DNA from: Stercorarius parasiticus
Taxonomy: Eukaryota; Chordata; Aves; Charadriiformes; Stercorariidae
Assembly (NCBI GenBank): GCA_013396915.1
Contig: VWZL01000165.1
Coordinates: 466,684-530,683, forward strand
Direction: 5' to 3'
Length of the DNA: 64,000 nt
The position numbers and the translations under genes were made by a program. Under the pieces are notes generated by a model. That model did not search any database, had not been told where the DNA came from, and worked only from the letters and a program-made list of their open reading frames with translations. Positions 25,393-39,100 of the stretch are shown here, one piece after another; positions within the stretch are counted from its first letter, which is position 1, and the number at the start of each line of letters is the position of its first letter.

Positions 25393-25670
25393 ATCATAGA
25401 ATCATAGAATCATAGAATGTTTTGTGTTGGAAGGGACCTTAAAGACCATCTAGTTCCAACCCCCCTGCCATGGGCAGGGACACCTCCCACTAGACCAGGC
25501 TGCTCAAAGCCCCATCCAGCCTGGCCTTGAACACTTCCAGGGATGGGGCATCCACAGCTTCCCTGGGCAACCTGTTCCAGTGTCTCACCACCCTCACAGA
25601 AAAAATTTCTTCCTAATACCTAATCTAAATCTCCCCTCTTTCATTTTAAAACATTATCCCTTGTCCTGTG
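25393..25670 (-). mobile_element. CR1 LINE 3' end, minus strand
   Basis: On the plus strand it starts with three CATAGAAT octamers. These are followed by GGAAGGGACCTTAAAGACCATCTAGTTCCAACC, the CCTGCCATGGGCAGGGACACC block, CAGCCTGGCCTTGAACACTTCCAGGGATGGGGC and TTCCCTGGGCAACCTGTTCCAGTG. Similarity ends near CCTTGTCCTGTG at 25659-25670. It is well preserved, 5'-truncated, and non-coding. Confidence 0.95.
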
Positions 25671-28600
25671 AAGGAGCAATGGAGGAGTATTTGCAGAGAG
25701 AACTTTCAAGAGATGTCCTTCCTCAAAAAGGCTCTTACGAAGTTTTGTAGAGTAAGGTGAGGTGGTGCAAGTTCTAGGCTTTTGACTTCTCAGGGGGTAA
25801 TCAGTAGGGAATGAAAAGCAATCAATCAGGCACAAACATAGTAAAAGGAAAAAATTAATCAAAAAAAAAAAAAAAGAAAAAAGAAAAGAGACTCCCAACT
25901 GATTTACCATATCCAGAGAGAAGCAAAGGGTGTGAATGCAGTGATTTGATGTTAAAAATAAAAATGTAAAGAAAATTAAAAATTAGCCGGTATTAGAATT
26001 GCTGTCAAAGAGAATTTATTAAATAATGAGATAAAAGCTATTATAAAATGCCCTCAAAATGCCTTTCAAGCTCTATCTTTTCCTACTCACTTCCCCAAAG
26101 GTTAAAAAGTGTTTAATGTTTCCTTTCTGGCCAAACACCTGTCAAATTCCTATTTTAGTTAGATTTTAATTAGGAGCAGGAACTAATACCCTACTAATTA
26201 ATTGAGCATCTTCCTTTCCCAATTCCTCTGATGCTGCTTCTTCTACAAAGATAACCCACCAAATAGGATTGCTGTACAGCCATGAAATTCCTTAAAATAA
26301 GACTATGAAGATAATAAATGGTTGAGCACTCAAAAAACTAATATATTCAAATTTATTCACATACTCTTAATTAATCGTTAAAATTTTGTTGGAACTGAAT
26401 ATCTTGAAAAAATTTCATTTAAACAGCACATTTCCATGTGTCTGATAACATAGATGTTATCTGTCTATATCTGCAGATTACATATGCATTGCTTGAATGA
26501 AAGCAGAAATGCATCTCCTTGTCTGGAGATGTGGACTGTTTTCTGTTCATCTTAGATTTCTCTGCTGATATGAGGGTATGATTTCCATGTGCTTTGCTTT
26601 CAAAGTACTTGTCTGCAACTTCAGCAGACTATGTGTTTTCTATAAACTTAATTCCAGTGACCACAGAAATTGTATGGTTCATTTCAGTCAGGGAACTACC
26701 CTGATATATTCTCCAGAGTTTTTCTCCAACAATCCAATTTCCTGCATTACAGTTCTTTACCAGTATTAAGCGAAAGACTTGCTGCAAAGAGAGCTGAAAA
26801 GACAATTACAGAGAAAGTTTCCTTCATAAACTCTTCAAAAAGGAGCTGATCCCATCTTTAGCGTGAAAGTGGGCAGAGGCTGCAGAATTCGGAAGAAATG
26901 TGTTTGGTTTACTTTATCTAAATTAGTTTTCCCCTTCAACCAGCCTCTTATTAGGAAAAAAAAAAGGGATGCATTTTCTTCTGGAAGCACTTAGGATCAA
27001 GCTTGGAATAATATTTCCATGTATTTACAAACCAGATATTCTGTAGCATCATCCCTGAAGCACCTCTGGAGCATGCTCAACAAACCATGACATATTTCCA
27101 TGCCCTCAAAATAAATGTTCTGGTGCCATCATATCTCACAGTACTACTTCAAAGAGATAATATCAGTTCTGGAAATTGATGAACACCCAAATAAAACATT
27201 CCTGGATCCTATCACCTTTTGTCATCATCTAGAAACTTTGTCATGTTGTCACAAATAAAATGAATGCAGAAAAAAGAGGATCCTAAAGGTTCAATAAAAA
27301 TTGTGTATCTATGATGACTTTATTGGAAGTTACAACTTATTTTTAAACTGAATGAAAAAAGACATCTATCATAAACCTGTGCTTACTCTATGTTGGTTTT
27401 ACACCAGGTTTGATTTTTATCAGCTATTTTATCCTAGTTATTCACCCAGCTTTACTGTAAATTGCTAAGATCCTGCAAAGCCTTCCAATGCCTTTCTCCT
27501 GTTAGGTCATTCGTTGAGACAATAAAGGAACCGGTGCCTTATGTAGCTACACTGGTATCCTTTACTAAATGCTAGCTTCAGCACTTAAGCAATTGTACAT
27601 GGTAATGAGACCCTACATCTAAAAGTAATTTTCTCTTCTGACGGTTACTTAGGTACTGATATGACTGAGAAATTTCTTCATCATTGGTTTTGGGTTTGCT
27701 TCTTTAGTAGGCAGGTCTTCCAGTTGAAGGCCTGACATCTACCAGAGCAGCAAAGGGAAGAAAAGGAAGACTTGCCACATGGAAAGTCTGAAGGCAAAAG
27801 AATGAAAGGATTTGTTAATACCCTGCTCTTAAATTCTAGACCAAGCTTCTGTCATAGGCCAGCATTGGAGACGGAACTTTGGGCCCAGCCCAGATGGAGG
27901 AATGACCCAATTTAAAGTAGCCAAACTTATGCTATCCTCTTTGGTTTAGACAAGGATATATTATTATACAGTACTTAATCTACACTTAATTTATTTTAGC
28001 CTGACGAAAAACCTACATGGTGGCCACCCATATTTAGAAAAAGATAGCACTTTTCCTCCAGCTTTCAATGCAGCAAATGTTAGGATTTTATTAATACACT
28101 GAGAAATGTATTTGCATTATGTTCCATAAAGTGATCTCAATCTCTGCTAGAGTTAAAGTAATTTAAAAGCTACTTCTTTATAAAATAGTTTTATAGACTT
28201 ATTAAAGTTATTAAATATTCTATAAGAGAGACAGAATTGCTCTTACGTTAAAGTCTGAAGCACTTTATAGCTGTATTTCTTAACCAGAATAGTGTTTTAA
28301 ATCAATTATATCCTGTTATAATGATCTTTTTGCTAAAATACATGATTTGTGGCATTTCTGTAAAAGCAATTAATAGTAGCCTTTTAACACAAACTCCATA
28401 CATTCTGCATACTGTATATGTGAATGTGTGAAACATACCACACCTTTATGAAGCATTTTAAAATCATTTAATTGCTGCCATAAATCATTTAAATGAACCT
28501 TAGTCTGAGTAATTACTTTTGATTGGTTCAGTGTGCTGTTTTACTTAATACATTGTGCTTTTCTAATTGGCCAAGATTTTAATAACAAATTACAAAAGAG

Positions 28601-30675
28601 TCTGGGGGAGGATGGGTAGTACAACTAGCAGTTTTAATATATGTGGTGTCCTGAACTCAGTTAATTAATCCAAACAGCAGCGTTTGAAATGGCATCTGGT
28701 TGATGCAACTGGAAGTGCTTTTGTAATCCTAAAATGCTCTTTAACTAATCTGCTCAGGCTTCTTAAATCTGTATTTTTAATTACTGTTGTTGTTTGAAAT
28801 AAAACACATTTGGTTAAAGAAGTCTATGGTGACTGGAATCTTCAGGGTATATTCTCCTTACACTTATTTTTAATTTAATTTGGAATTCTTCCTCCTTAAA
28901 GAATTTGGGGAAATACTGTGATTTAACTTTCTGTCTTGAGGGAAAGAACAAGCTTGTGGTTGTGGTAGAACAAGCTACAAGTGTCCTTGTAGCACATCAG
29001 AGAACTTGCTGTGATGCTGATGCTGGTCTGGGATGCTGTTCTACAATAATTATGCCAATTCTATTCCTTTTTCAGATAGTCTGTTTTCGAATAATTTCTT
29101 ACATATTAATTATTGTCTGATGAAAGTAGATAGTCAACTGGTGTGTACAGAAGAGAAACCAATTGGGACTGTGATCCTGGAAATTGGTACATTTTAACCA
29201 TTCTTGTTTAGCTGTTCCAGGTGGACATTTTCTGTGGAAAATGTCTTCTACTTTGTGGAAAGTAGATTTTTCTTGGCATGAAAGATGGGACTTCCAGAAT
29301 GGGGAAAGTTGACTATGCTAATACTATTTCTACCCAGGATCCTGAATTGAGACCACTCTGCAAGAGAGAGACACCAATTCCATTAATTTCGGCTCATTGT
29401 ATAAATTGAGCCCCTGCATACTGGAGAATTGAGAATAAGTCATTGAATTCCACATAAGCACAGCTGATGGATAAAACAAGGGATTCATATCCCCTGCAAT
29501 CCATTTGCATCTCTTTTAGATACGTTCAGTTTTGGTTACTGTGGCAAGAGGGTGACAATAACATCTTTTTGAAGAGTCCTCCCAGATATCACATGCCACT
29601 GCCCCGAGAAGAGGCTTCCTTTCTAGTCCTAGAGATTGTATTTTTTCTCAGTAAATAGGATGGTGGGAACACCTTGGCCTTTGTTGCCTCCAAAGTATTG
29701 AACAGGAGCATCTGAAGTAGGTAACATTTGGGTCTCTAAGGCTTATATTCTCATCCTAAGTTACTTCTGTTAAGTAGAGGTAAAGCAGTGTCTGCAATCA
29801 AAACAGACTCAAGAAAGCTTTAGGCTACATATCTTAGGTCCTGCTGGCTCTCCAGCTGGAGCAGGACAGACCAGCTCTTATTGGCAAAGCCATTCAAGAA
29901 ACAGAGGCCATATTCAGGATGCAAGCAGCAGCCCCAGCATATGTATGTCCTGAAGTAGTACAACATGGCTGGAAAAGTTCTTTAAATACTTCAGGTTTAA
30001 AAACTCTGACTTATTTTTTAAAAGGAAATAAAATTCATAAGAACTGTGTTCAAACTGCAGAAAATTGATTCAAAATAAATTTAAGAGGTAAAACTGAAAT
30101 TTGAAGCTCTCAGTCCTCTTCCCTGCTCCCAGCTTTAAAAGGAGTGTATAATGCTATTTCTGTTTCAAATTAATTTTTTTGAAAAAATGGTAAAACTCCA
30201 CAGAATATTTAAGGCAAAAAATCTCTCATTTTAGCAAAAAGAATGTCCCCTTTCAACAGGGAGAAGTGCTGGCCAGAAATCAAGGCATCATTCTTTGTGT
30301 TACAGCTTTAGCTTTGTTGTGTCTTTGCTATTATTTTCTACCCAAGAGCAGACTTCAGATAAATCACTTAGTACTTTAGTGGTATATAAGGCACTAAGTG
30401 GGACTTCAAAAAGCATCTAGGGAAGTATGAATAGGTAGGCACTAAAATAGTTTGAAAATTCGTTCCTATGTTCCCCTTGTCTTCAATTATACTTCAGGAG
30501 AGTGCTGTAAGGGCAGATGAAATCAAGATCATCACAAGTTCACTTACTATCCTAGTGGGTATCACCATCACCATAAATATCACTTGGTATTGGGTACCAT
30601 AAACACCGTATCTGGTGAGGGATCTTGTTCTTAGGCAGACCTCTTGACACCTTCTTGGTTTACAGGGTGCCCCTT
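25671..30675. other. Unique AT-rich DNA, no gene seen
   Basis: No exon or repeat family recognised apart from an A15 tract at about 25861-25875 and the paired hairpins at 29224-29266. Two blocks (25960-26240 and 28370-28810) are dense in TAATTA-type words and repeat-free. Confidence 0.5.
29224..29266. repeat. Two adjacent perfect hairpins
   Basis: GACATTTTC (29224-29232) pairs with GAAAATGTC (29237-29245) across a TGTG loop. One base later, TCTACTTT (29247-29254) pairs with AAAGTAGA (29259-29266) across a GTGG loop. Both stems are perfect and both loops lie in a TGTGGAAA word. Confidence 0.9.
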
Positions 30676-31143
30676 CAGAATCATAGAATCATAGAATCTT
30701 TATGGTTGGAAGGGACCTTTGAGATCATCAAGTCCAACCAGACACACACACAAAAAAAACCCCTACAATCTCTGTCACTAGAGCATGCCCTGAAGTGCCA
30801 AATCTACACGTTTCTTAAATACCTCTAGGGATGGTGACTCAACCACCTCCCTGGGCAGGCTGCTCCAGTGCCTGACCACTCTTTCTGTAAAGTCATTCTT
30901 CCTAATATCTAATCTAAACCTCCCCTGCTGCAACTTCAGACCATTTCCTCTGGTCCTGTCATTATTCACTTGGGAGAACAGGCCAACACCCACCTCTCTA
31001 CAACCTCCTGTCAGGTAGTTGTAGAGGGCAATGAGGTCTCCCCGCAGCCTCCTCTTCTCCAAACTAACCATGCCGAGTTCCCTCAGCCTCTCCTCATATG
31101 GCTTGCTCTCCAGACCCTTCACCAGCTTGAGGGGTCTTGACAG
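30676..31143 (-). mobile_element. CR1 LINE with ORF2 C-terminal end
   Basis: On the plus strand it begins with CATAGAAT octamers and GGTTGGAAGGGACCTTTGAGATCATC-type 3' UTR. It then enters reverse-complement ORF2 and is 5'-truncated near 31143. A short CA/A-rich insertion (about 30741-30760) lies in the 3' UTR. The element is well preserved. Confidence 0.95.
30778..31143 (-). pseudogene. CR1 ORF2 carboxyl-terminal remnant
   Basis: About 120 codons remain open up to the family's usual stop (TAG, 30778-30780). Recognisable family stretches include [34 protein letters not shown] and [16 protein letters not shown]. This is the tail of the CR1 reverse transcriptase polyprotein, downstream of the catalytic motifs, so neither endonuclease nor polymerase is present. 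The open frame continues upstream into non-CR1 DNA as far as an ATG at 31263, giving a chance 161-codon frame. It is not expected to make a functional product. Confidence 0.85.
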
Positions 31144-34100
31144 AAGAGAAACCCAGTACTGCCTTTTCATATATAGCCCTGATGTCCCTACCTCTGCATA
31201 GCTGTAAGGCAAAGAGGAGTCTCCCTGAGAAGCCCTGGGTGGAGATATATCCTTCCAGTTCATGTCATGCTGTTTATTTTTAGATACTAACGATTACCAG
31301 AGAGTTTCAGAGTAAGGACATCTCACTCCACCCACAACTCTCCAAGGGCCTGGTTATTTGTAAGGTTCTCAGAAAAGGCTGTGATCTCATATAACAGGGC
31401 TATCCAGAACAGGGACTTCAGTCTGAGTGGAAGTCTTGGCTCAGGATTTTCTGTTTTTTCTTAGTTTACAGTCAGCTGGTTAGTGTTACTCAACAAAGTT
31501 TTTGTGTGTGAGTTGTTATTGGACTCTTGCTCCTATTTTGTTGCTCTTTACTGTATTGTAGTTTGTTGTAATAATTACAGGCCAATTTTGTAATTATAGA
31601 CTTTTTTATTTTAATTTATTTTCATGGCAACAGCTCTGGTGAGTTTTTTATTTAAAAAGCAGATACAAATTATGTAATGAAAATGAAGTGCGATTTAGGG
31701 GAATGTGTGCAAACAGATCAGAAAGTTAATGGCACAGATAAAAAAGCAAAGGCAGACATTGAATAATCTCTGCAGGTTGGAGAGCAGGTAAAAAAATTCA
31801 TCTCCTCTTCCCACCAAAGGTTTCAACATTTGGACAGCGATGGATCTCTGCATGTGTTCACATAGGCAGCTCCGTACCCTCGGCTTTCACAAAACTAGAA
31901 CATTGGGCAGCACGGGTTGGGATTGGGTCCACAGTTCCTTTTTCTCATCCTTCTGGCGTCCCTTTCTTTGAGGAAACACAACTCAGTGATTAGGGCAGGA
32001 GTAGCAAGAAACAAACAAAAGAGCCTCCCTGAAAAAAACATAGGTAACATGGGAAATCCCACCAAAGATTAACAACTCCTGCACATATATTGCAACCTCC
32101 ATTCAGAAAAGATGTGTATTAAGTACTTGGTTTTAGGTACTTTGTCACACGTGTTTGCTTAGTCCACAAGGTCTGAGTTATATCTGCAGTAGGCTGCCTG
32201 AAGACATCTGTTTCCGTCTATTGTATAGAGATCCAAAATTTCACAGTCCTGAAGATTAAGCAAAATCACTCACACACCTGAACACAGCTGAACTGTATGG
32301 GACATAAGTCAGTGCATTAGCCAACCACAGATTTACCTCCCCAAAGACCACCAGTCTTTAAGCATTGTGATAGCACTAGATGGATCACTGAGTTAAAGTT
32401 TAACTTCTAACTGTGGGTTACTTCTTTCTGTGAAAGGCTGTACCAAACCAACTGCTTTCTCAAACCATATGAGACATGTTTGAAAATGCATTTGAGAGTA
32501 TACACTTGATTCAACAAGCTAGCTAGGTTTATCTCTAATATGTTAACAGGCTGGAACCTCAAAGAGGGTTTTCACCTTTTGGATTTGATTACTGCTAATT
32601 ATTTTATTCTCTTGGGTTCTTGTCCCATTGTCTTTACCAATACTGTGAATCTTCCATTAAGATTGTAAGTGATGGGACTAACACCTTCTGCATTTGATGG
32701 GCTCATGTTCTTTCTGTAGAATGGTTTTCTACAAACAGATCATTTAAAGCATGCTATGTCAGTACCTTTCTGTTCTCTCCCATCTTTCATGTTCTGTCTC
32801 TTCATGCTCATAAAAAAAAAAAAGAATACACAAATGGTTTCTCAGCTGAACATGTTTTCCAGTATTCTGTGGATGTTGACATTCAATACACACTACATCA
32901 TTCAATTAAAAAGTATCAACTAAAAGAAACAGTGTAAATGGTACATTCAAACTATCCATCTGAAAAAGTATTTTCTTAGTAGAAATACTTCGTGTGAAAC
33001 TGATCATTGCAAGACTCATATGAAAGACTTAGATTACATTCTAAGATGATCTTGCATTGAATCATAAGACTGCAAGCACTTTGTAGACTTAACAAATTAT
33101 TAATGTTATAGACAAATATCAGTTCTTCTACCTCAAAAATGCAAACAAATCTTGGGTGCCAGAGGCAGTTGTCTCCCAACGTATGATAATACTACACACA
33201 GGTTTATGGAAGAAATTAAAAATAACATTGAATTGAAACAGCCAAGAGAATTTAGGTAGGCAGAACTTAATTACCCAAGCTGGAATTTGGCCAAGACACT
33301 GGGGCTAACGCTCTTTCCCTTTTGAAAAGTGCCAGGAGATCTTTAATGAGAACAAGTATACAGGGATCTCTAATGAGAACAAGGTCAGGACCTTCATTTG
33401 ATATCTCAGCTAAAACATAGCAATCTCAGCATCACCATACCACCTAACACAAGGCTGGGGCGTAAGTTCAGATCTCACTCAGAAAGAAGAGTGACACCTA
33501 CAGCACCGCTACCACCTTCTTTCATACCTTGCTCTCCATGGTTTTCTCCCACTCCACAGCTTAGCAAAGTGCTGTTTGTCAGGTAGAGCAGAACATAGGA
33601 AGACTGGTATTTCTTTTTAAATGTATATGGCTCAGCCATCATTGTTCCCATTTGGTATTTTCTGCTGGGTAAATCTGTCAATGGATACTGTCTGACTATG
33701 AATGGTGAGCTAACCAAGGATAGTAAAGTGGAGTCTACTCTTGACATGAGAGAACATAATTATGACCAGAAACACAAAAGCAGAAAGTGTACCATTCTAG
33801 TAATTTTAATCACTTGCATTTGTTAGTAAAAGACCTTAAAATAGTTTTGCGATGACAGTTTTAGATTGTCAGAAGAGTCTTTTCTATTTAGTGAAACATT
33901 TTAACATGTATTTTGTCAGTCCAAATACTGTCTTTCTGACCTTTCCAGTTCTTTGGGTTACAAAGGTGAGAATTTTGCTATTACTGTTACCATTTCCATG
34001 GTTCAGGTATGACATATTGTAGTCTATTTGCATATTGTGATGTAATCATTTCCAAAACAGCCACAAAAAAATCAAAGGAAAGGAAAAAGCAAGCATAATT

Positions 34101-36093
34101 TTCGAATGCTACTGAATTCAAATCCCGCATGTTAATAAATAGTCTGGTTTTCAGAGGCACTGAGCACACTCAGATTCTGTTTATTTCAATTTATTCCTAC
34201 TGATGGCACATGATCACATACTAAAAATGTGCTTGGCAGGATTAGGCCCCAAGCTGAAACAAACTAATTTAAAGACACTTCAATAGTATTTGCAAGGGCA
34301 GCAAATATAATCACAGGCAGTTGCTCTCTTATTTGTCTTCCATTTATTCCTACTAGGTCAACAACGAGCACAGCTGGACCCAGATGGTCCATGGCTTGCA
34401 CAGCCAGAGAACATTGTCCTGGTTTGATTGATCAAGATAGAAAAAACTCCAGTCTTACAGGTGGCAAAGTGTGTCCTTACCCTCCAGACACTACAGGTAG
34501 CACCATAAGAAAGGCTTCATTGAGCTTATCAAGCTATCCTTTTTTCCTACTCTTTTCTTCTCACCATCTACAAGCCTGTGAGCTGATCCTCAAAATAACA
34601 CCGAAGAAAGGTATCCCTGATGTTTCTGCGTCTAACAGAAAGACAGCTGTCCCCAGCTGGACAGGCCACACTGTCCATACACTCTGTGGAGCTCACAATT
34701 GCATCAGTCTGTTGATGGGCTTAATGCACTGTAGTATAATAGCATAATAGCTTGCTTCAGCTTTGACTTCCCTCCATGCCTAGCGGATCCTAAAGATCCT
34801 ATTTCTGCATTATTTAAATTACACGCTATCTTCCTTCAGACTAACTTCTTTGTCTGTAGGATCTTCCCTTGAGAAAAAACTACAAAGCAATGAAGACTCA
34901 GGAAATGCAAGTCAACCACAGCTTTCTTGGCATAACATGATGATTCTGAGTAACATGCATCAGAAACACAAAATAATTTGTGCAGTGTGTATGGTACTCA
35001 AGTTAAACACTTGGTTTGACAGGGGGACCTGAGACACAGAATAATTTGTCTCAAAGGCCTCATTTGGTATGATATTTGCAATTATTGCCTTTTATCTGAC
35101 ATCTTGATAACAATAGCATACCTTATCCTACCTGGTAAAGTGCAATTACAAATTGTTTTGAAAATTCAGCATGCCAAAAGCTTCAATATGAAGGGAATCA
35201 AGTGGGATCCACCAGACACAGGAAGTGCTTAGTATGTCAAGGAACTGGCGCCTGACATGGGCGTGACTGGACATGGGAGAGACCACACAGCCGCATTGCC
35301 ATCTCCTCTGCACCTGACTGCAAAAGATGCCACCACATCATGCAGATGATTGGAGTGGGAAGGAGTTCAGCTTTCCTCACCCAGTATTTCCCTGTGTAAA
35401 CCTTCCTTGGCATGAAAAAGGTCCTTTGTCCAAAGTTCAGGAGGCAGTTCATGGAAGCCAGGCAACTGTCTTGAAATCTATTTGACTTCGTTTGTCTTAC
35501 CTCAATTTTGAGCCATTAAACTTTGTTATTTGCTCTTTTCATCCACAGTATACAGACATGTGTGTGCACATATCCAGTTTAACAGGGAGGACGTAAATGA
35601 AAGTCTAAGTATCTAGAAGTTTTGATGTCTCTATGTTCACATTATTCAACCTTTTTTCATGCCGCACTGTGTACCCAAACAGACACTGTATATATTATAT
35701 TCAGCTCATAAAAGCATGATGCTCTTGGCCAGGACAGCACCCAAATTTGACGGAGAGAGAACCTGTCAGTGACTGGACAAGTGTTTGCAAAGCTGAATTA
35801 TAATAGCTGACTTCATTAACAGTGTCAGATGTTCTCATTCACAAGACAACATCTCTCAGACAGGCATTTATATTCTCAGCTTGCCCCTGAGTAGTTTTAG
35901 ATAGATAATAGATTACGTATATAAATGTATATTTGGATTTTCCAAATACATGTGAAAGTTAAACCAGAAAATGTTAAGAGACTCAGTTTGAATAAGCAGT
36001 GAAAAGCCCAAGGGAGTCAAGAGAAACAAGGGAGCCAAAATACTTGCTGAAGTAAGGAGATGAAGAAATCTAAAAAGAGATTGTCCTATATCT

Positions 36094-36121
36094 GCACACA
36101 CACACACAAAAAAAAAAAAAA
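36094..36121. repeat. CA then A simple repeat
   Basis: About seven CA units run directly into an A stretch, followed by A/G-rich sequence to about 36131. Confidence 0.9.
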
Positions 36122-39100
36122 GAAGAAAAAGTATAGTGTTACCTACATGAGATCACTTGTTTCCCTGGGGCAAGGTACAGCAGTTACTGTTAATTGCCTG
36201 ATCGAGAACCTTTGGAACACTGGAAGGTCCTGCATCATGCCAAACCCATGCTCGGCAGGACAACACCTCATCGTTGCCCATTCCTTCAGATGCTCTTTCA
36301 GTGCATTGATGGGGATGAATCCTGCCTTTCAGCTCATTGACCTGCTGTGGTCAAGTGTTTGCTATGATTCATTTGCTTGTGCCTAATGTTTGCAAGCAAT
36401 CTCTCTCACTCAGGTTTTGAATAGGTCCAAGGCAACTTAATTACCAAGACTAGAGGCAGTAACCCAGCACAGCCAAGATCTCAGAAGATACCAAAGATGT
36501 TTGAAATATGCAGCAATCATTTATCCGCCACTAATAAAAATTTAACTTCGGTCTGACTTGCCTCTCCTGGATATTAACGAAAAGTCCAACGAGGAACTTT
36601 CAATCTATGGCAAACAAGGATGCTGTCTGAGTTCACATTCACTATAATATGAACTTCACCTCATAGCAAGGTCTTTTACAACTTTTGCACAAGCTGGCTG
36701 ACTGGAGACAAGAAGAAAACATCCATGTTTTTACCTGCCCTTTTATACACAAATTAGCGATCCAACAAACCCCAAAAGTGCTGGGTCCACTTCAGATAAC
36801 CCCTAACACATTGACATGAGTATCTGAAGTTTATAAATAATTTTTGCTATAATTTCTTGGATCTGCAAAATTAGGCTCGAAGTCCTGTAAGAACAAGGTG
36901 TAATAGTCTATTGTTGGGAGAAGATGAGGACAAAGCTTATATTTCAGAGCCTTCCAAAAGTTTTAATTATGGCAATTTACAAAGGGTTAAAGGAAAAGAG
37001 AGTTTGTATTTGATGAGCATTGCCTCACCCATTCTTTGTCAAGATACTGACTAAGCCTCAGTGTGACAGAAAAGAAGCTGAAGAGGTCTTTGCTTGGCAG
37101 TGGGTCGAGAACAGCTGTGAAAATAAATGATGACTAGAGAGAGAGAGAAAATATATGAGGTACCAGTATGCCTTACTGTACTTTTAAATTTATGCTGCAG
37201 ATGGTGGAGTGTTTTCGAATCTCAGCACTCTGAAATAACTAACCTGGCAGGTGCACACCTGGTGGACTTCTAAGGGGAGAGATCCAACCATTATTATCAT
37301 AGAAGATCCAGTTGTTAAAGCTGGAGAACTGCATGGCCATGCAGTTTTTGGTGGAATTTTTTTTTTAAGCTGCATGCCAAATCTACATATCAAACCATAG
37401 GCAGAGATTAAAGTCTGCATAAGAATTCATACACACATATACACATACTTGTCCATGTTAGTGCACATTTCATGGGAATATAAGTTTGTGAGTATCTGGA
37501 GTTAATGAGAGATTAGAGCATTCCATTTGAATTTTTTTTAATTTTTGTTTCACTTCTTTTGGCATATCATTATCAGAAATACTGATAACAGGAAGGAAGC
37601 TCTACCTCCAGTTACAAAAAAAATAAAAAGATCCCTTAGCCGATGTGATTCTTTTCAACATCTGCCTCTTTTCTTTTCTTTCATAGAAAGCATGCATGAA
37701 TAATCAGACCACAGTGCTGCTGTTAATTGTAAAAATCATTAGTAAACTTCCAGGTGCTGTTTACTATATAACCATTGTAATTTTCTATCCTAAAATCAGC
37801 ATCTCACCAACATCATTGTCTGCCCTGGGGCATGGGGATTGTGCAGCTTTTACATTGTCAAAGGCAGTTGCAACCCCATTTGCTAGCAATGAAAGAAATG
37901 GATCCACACCTGCAGCGTTTGAGGCAATAATTCCTAATATTAGCCAGACCTCATGAGGAGAGGGCTTTTTTGCCAATCCTTTATGATTCAACACTTTACA
38001 ATCCATTTGAAATCATTTAAATATTCTTTTATTTTGTTATTCCTACCCCATGTTTATTCTTCCCTTCATTTCTCCCTTCTCCTGAAACAGACCTACAAAT
38101 AAGAGATAGGCACTATAGCATACCATACCTATGCAGCTAAAGAAACCAAAGAATAAAAACCCACCTTTTATTTCAGAGTATGAATTATTAGACCTATCCA
38201 AGAAAAGGGCGGAGAGATATTCTACAATACAGTATGACTAAGTACAGATGAAATCCAAATCTCTCTTGGAAATAACACCTGGTTCCTACCCAAAAAAAAG
38301 TTATTTCAAAGTTAGAATTGAATCTCTGGGCCAGAACACACTGTGTCTCATAAGTCAAGCTACAGATAGCAAGACCTCAGCTGGTTGAAATCAGAATATT
38401 TTCCCTGACTTCAAGAGGGCTGCACCTGTTTGCACCTACCTCGGCTCTGCCCTTCTGTATTTTCAGCTATAACATAACATCAGAGCACTCCACAATTCTC
38501 TGGCCCTTTCAAAAATTACTTTGAAAATGACAGATTTATCTGTGTCTCTGAAATGCCTCCTGAATTGTCATCTTCAGTTTCCCCAAGAGACCCTACTCAG
38601 AACAATTCATTCACAGAGAATTCAAACCACCTTAACCATAATGTGGTTTATGAGAAACTTCAGACAACGCTGGCTGCCAATCCAGGATTTGCTAGAGATT
38701 TAATAGAGCGAATTTCATCTTCAGCACCATATACATAGCATTACTAGGCTAAAATTAATACTAAAATGACCATTACAGTTATTTTTGACATAGCATAGTC
38801 CTGGTAGGATCAGCTCTGAGTAGCTGTTCCTAAATACAACTTTACGACTCGTAGTACAGGCAAAAGGAGAAGAGCCACCCGAATACACTTAATTAGATGC
38901 AGCATAAAAATAACGTATGATTTAGAAAACCCCTACTTGTGTGAGCTGGCTTGGAATCCAGTGAAACTGCTGGGAAGAAATAAAGGTCACAGTACTGTAG
39001 CCCAAGGAAGACTGTGGAGGTCCTGACTTTTAACAGTGCCGATTTCCCCAAAAACCTTTTGGGGTCAATACAGCCAATCTGAAAATAGAGACTGACAAAA

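Noticed and set aside
34391..34747. 118-codon plus-strand frame
   Set aside because: No domain. A TGTCCTGGTTT at about 34412 resembles the ERVL LTR start, but nothing after it matches the LTR.
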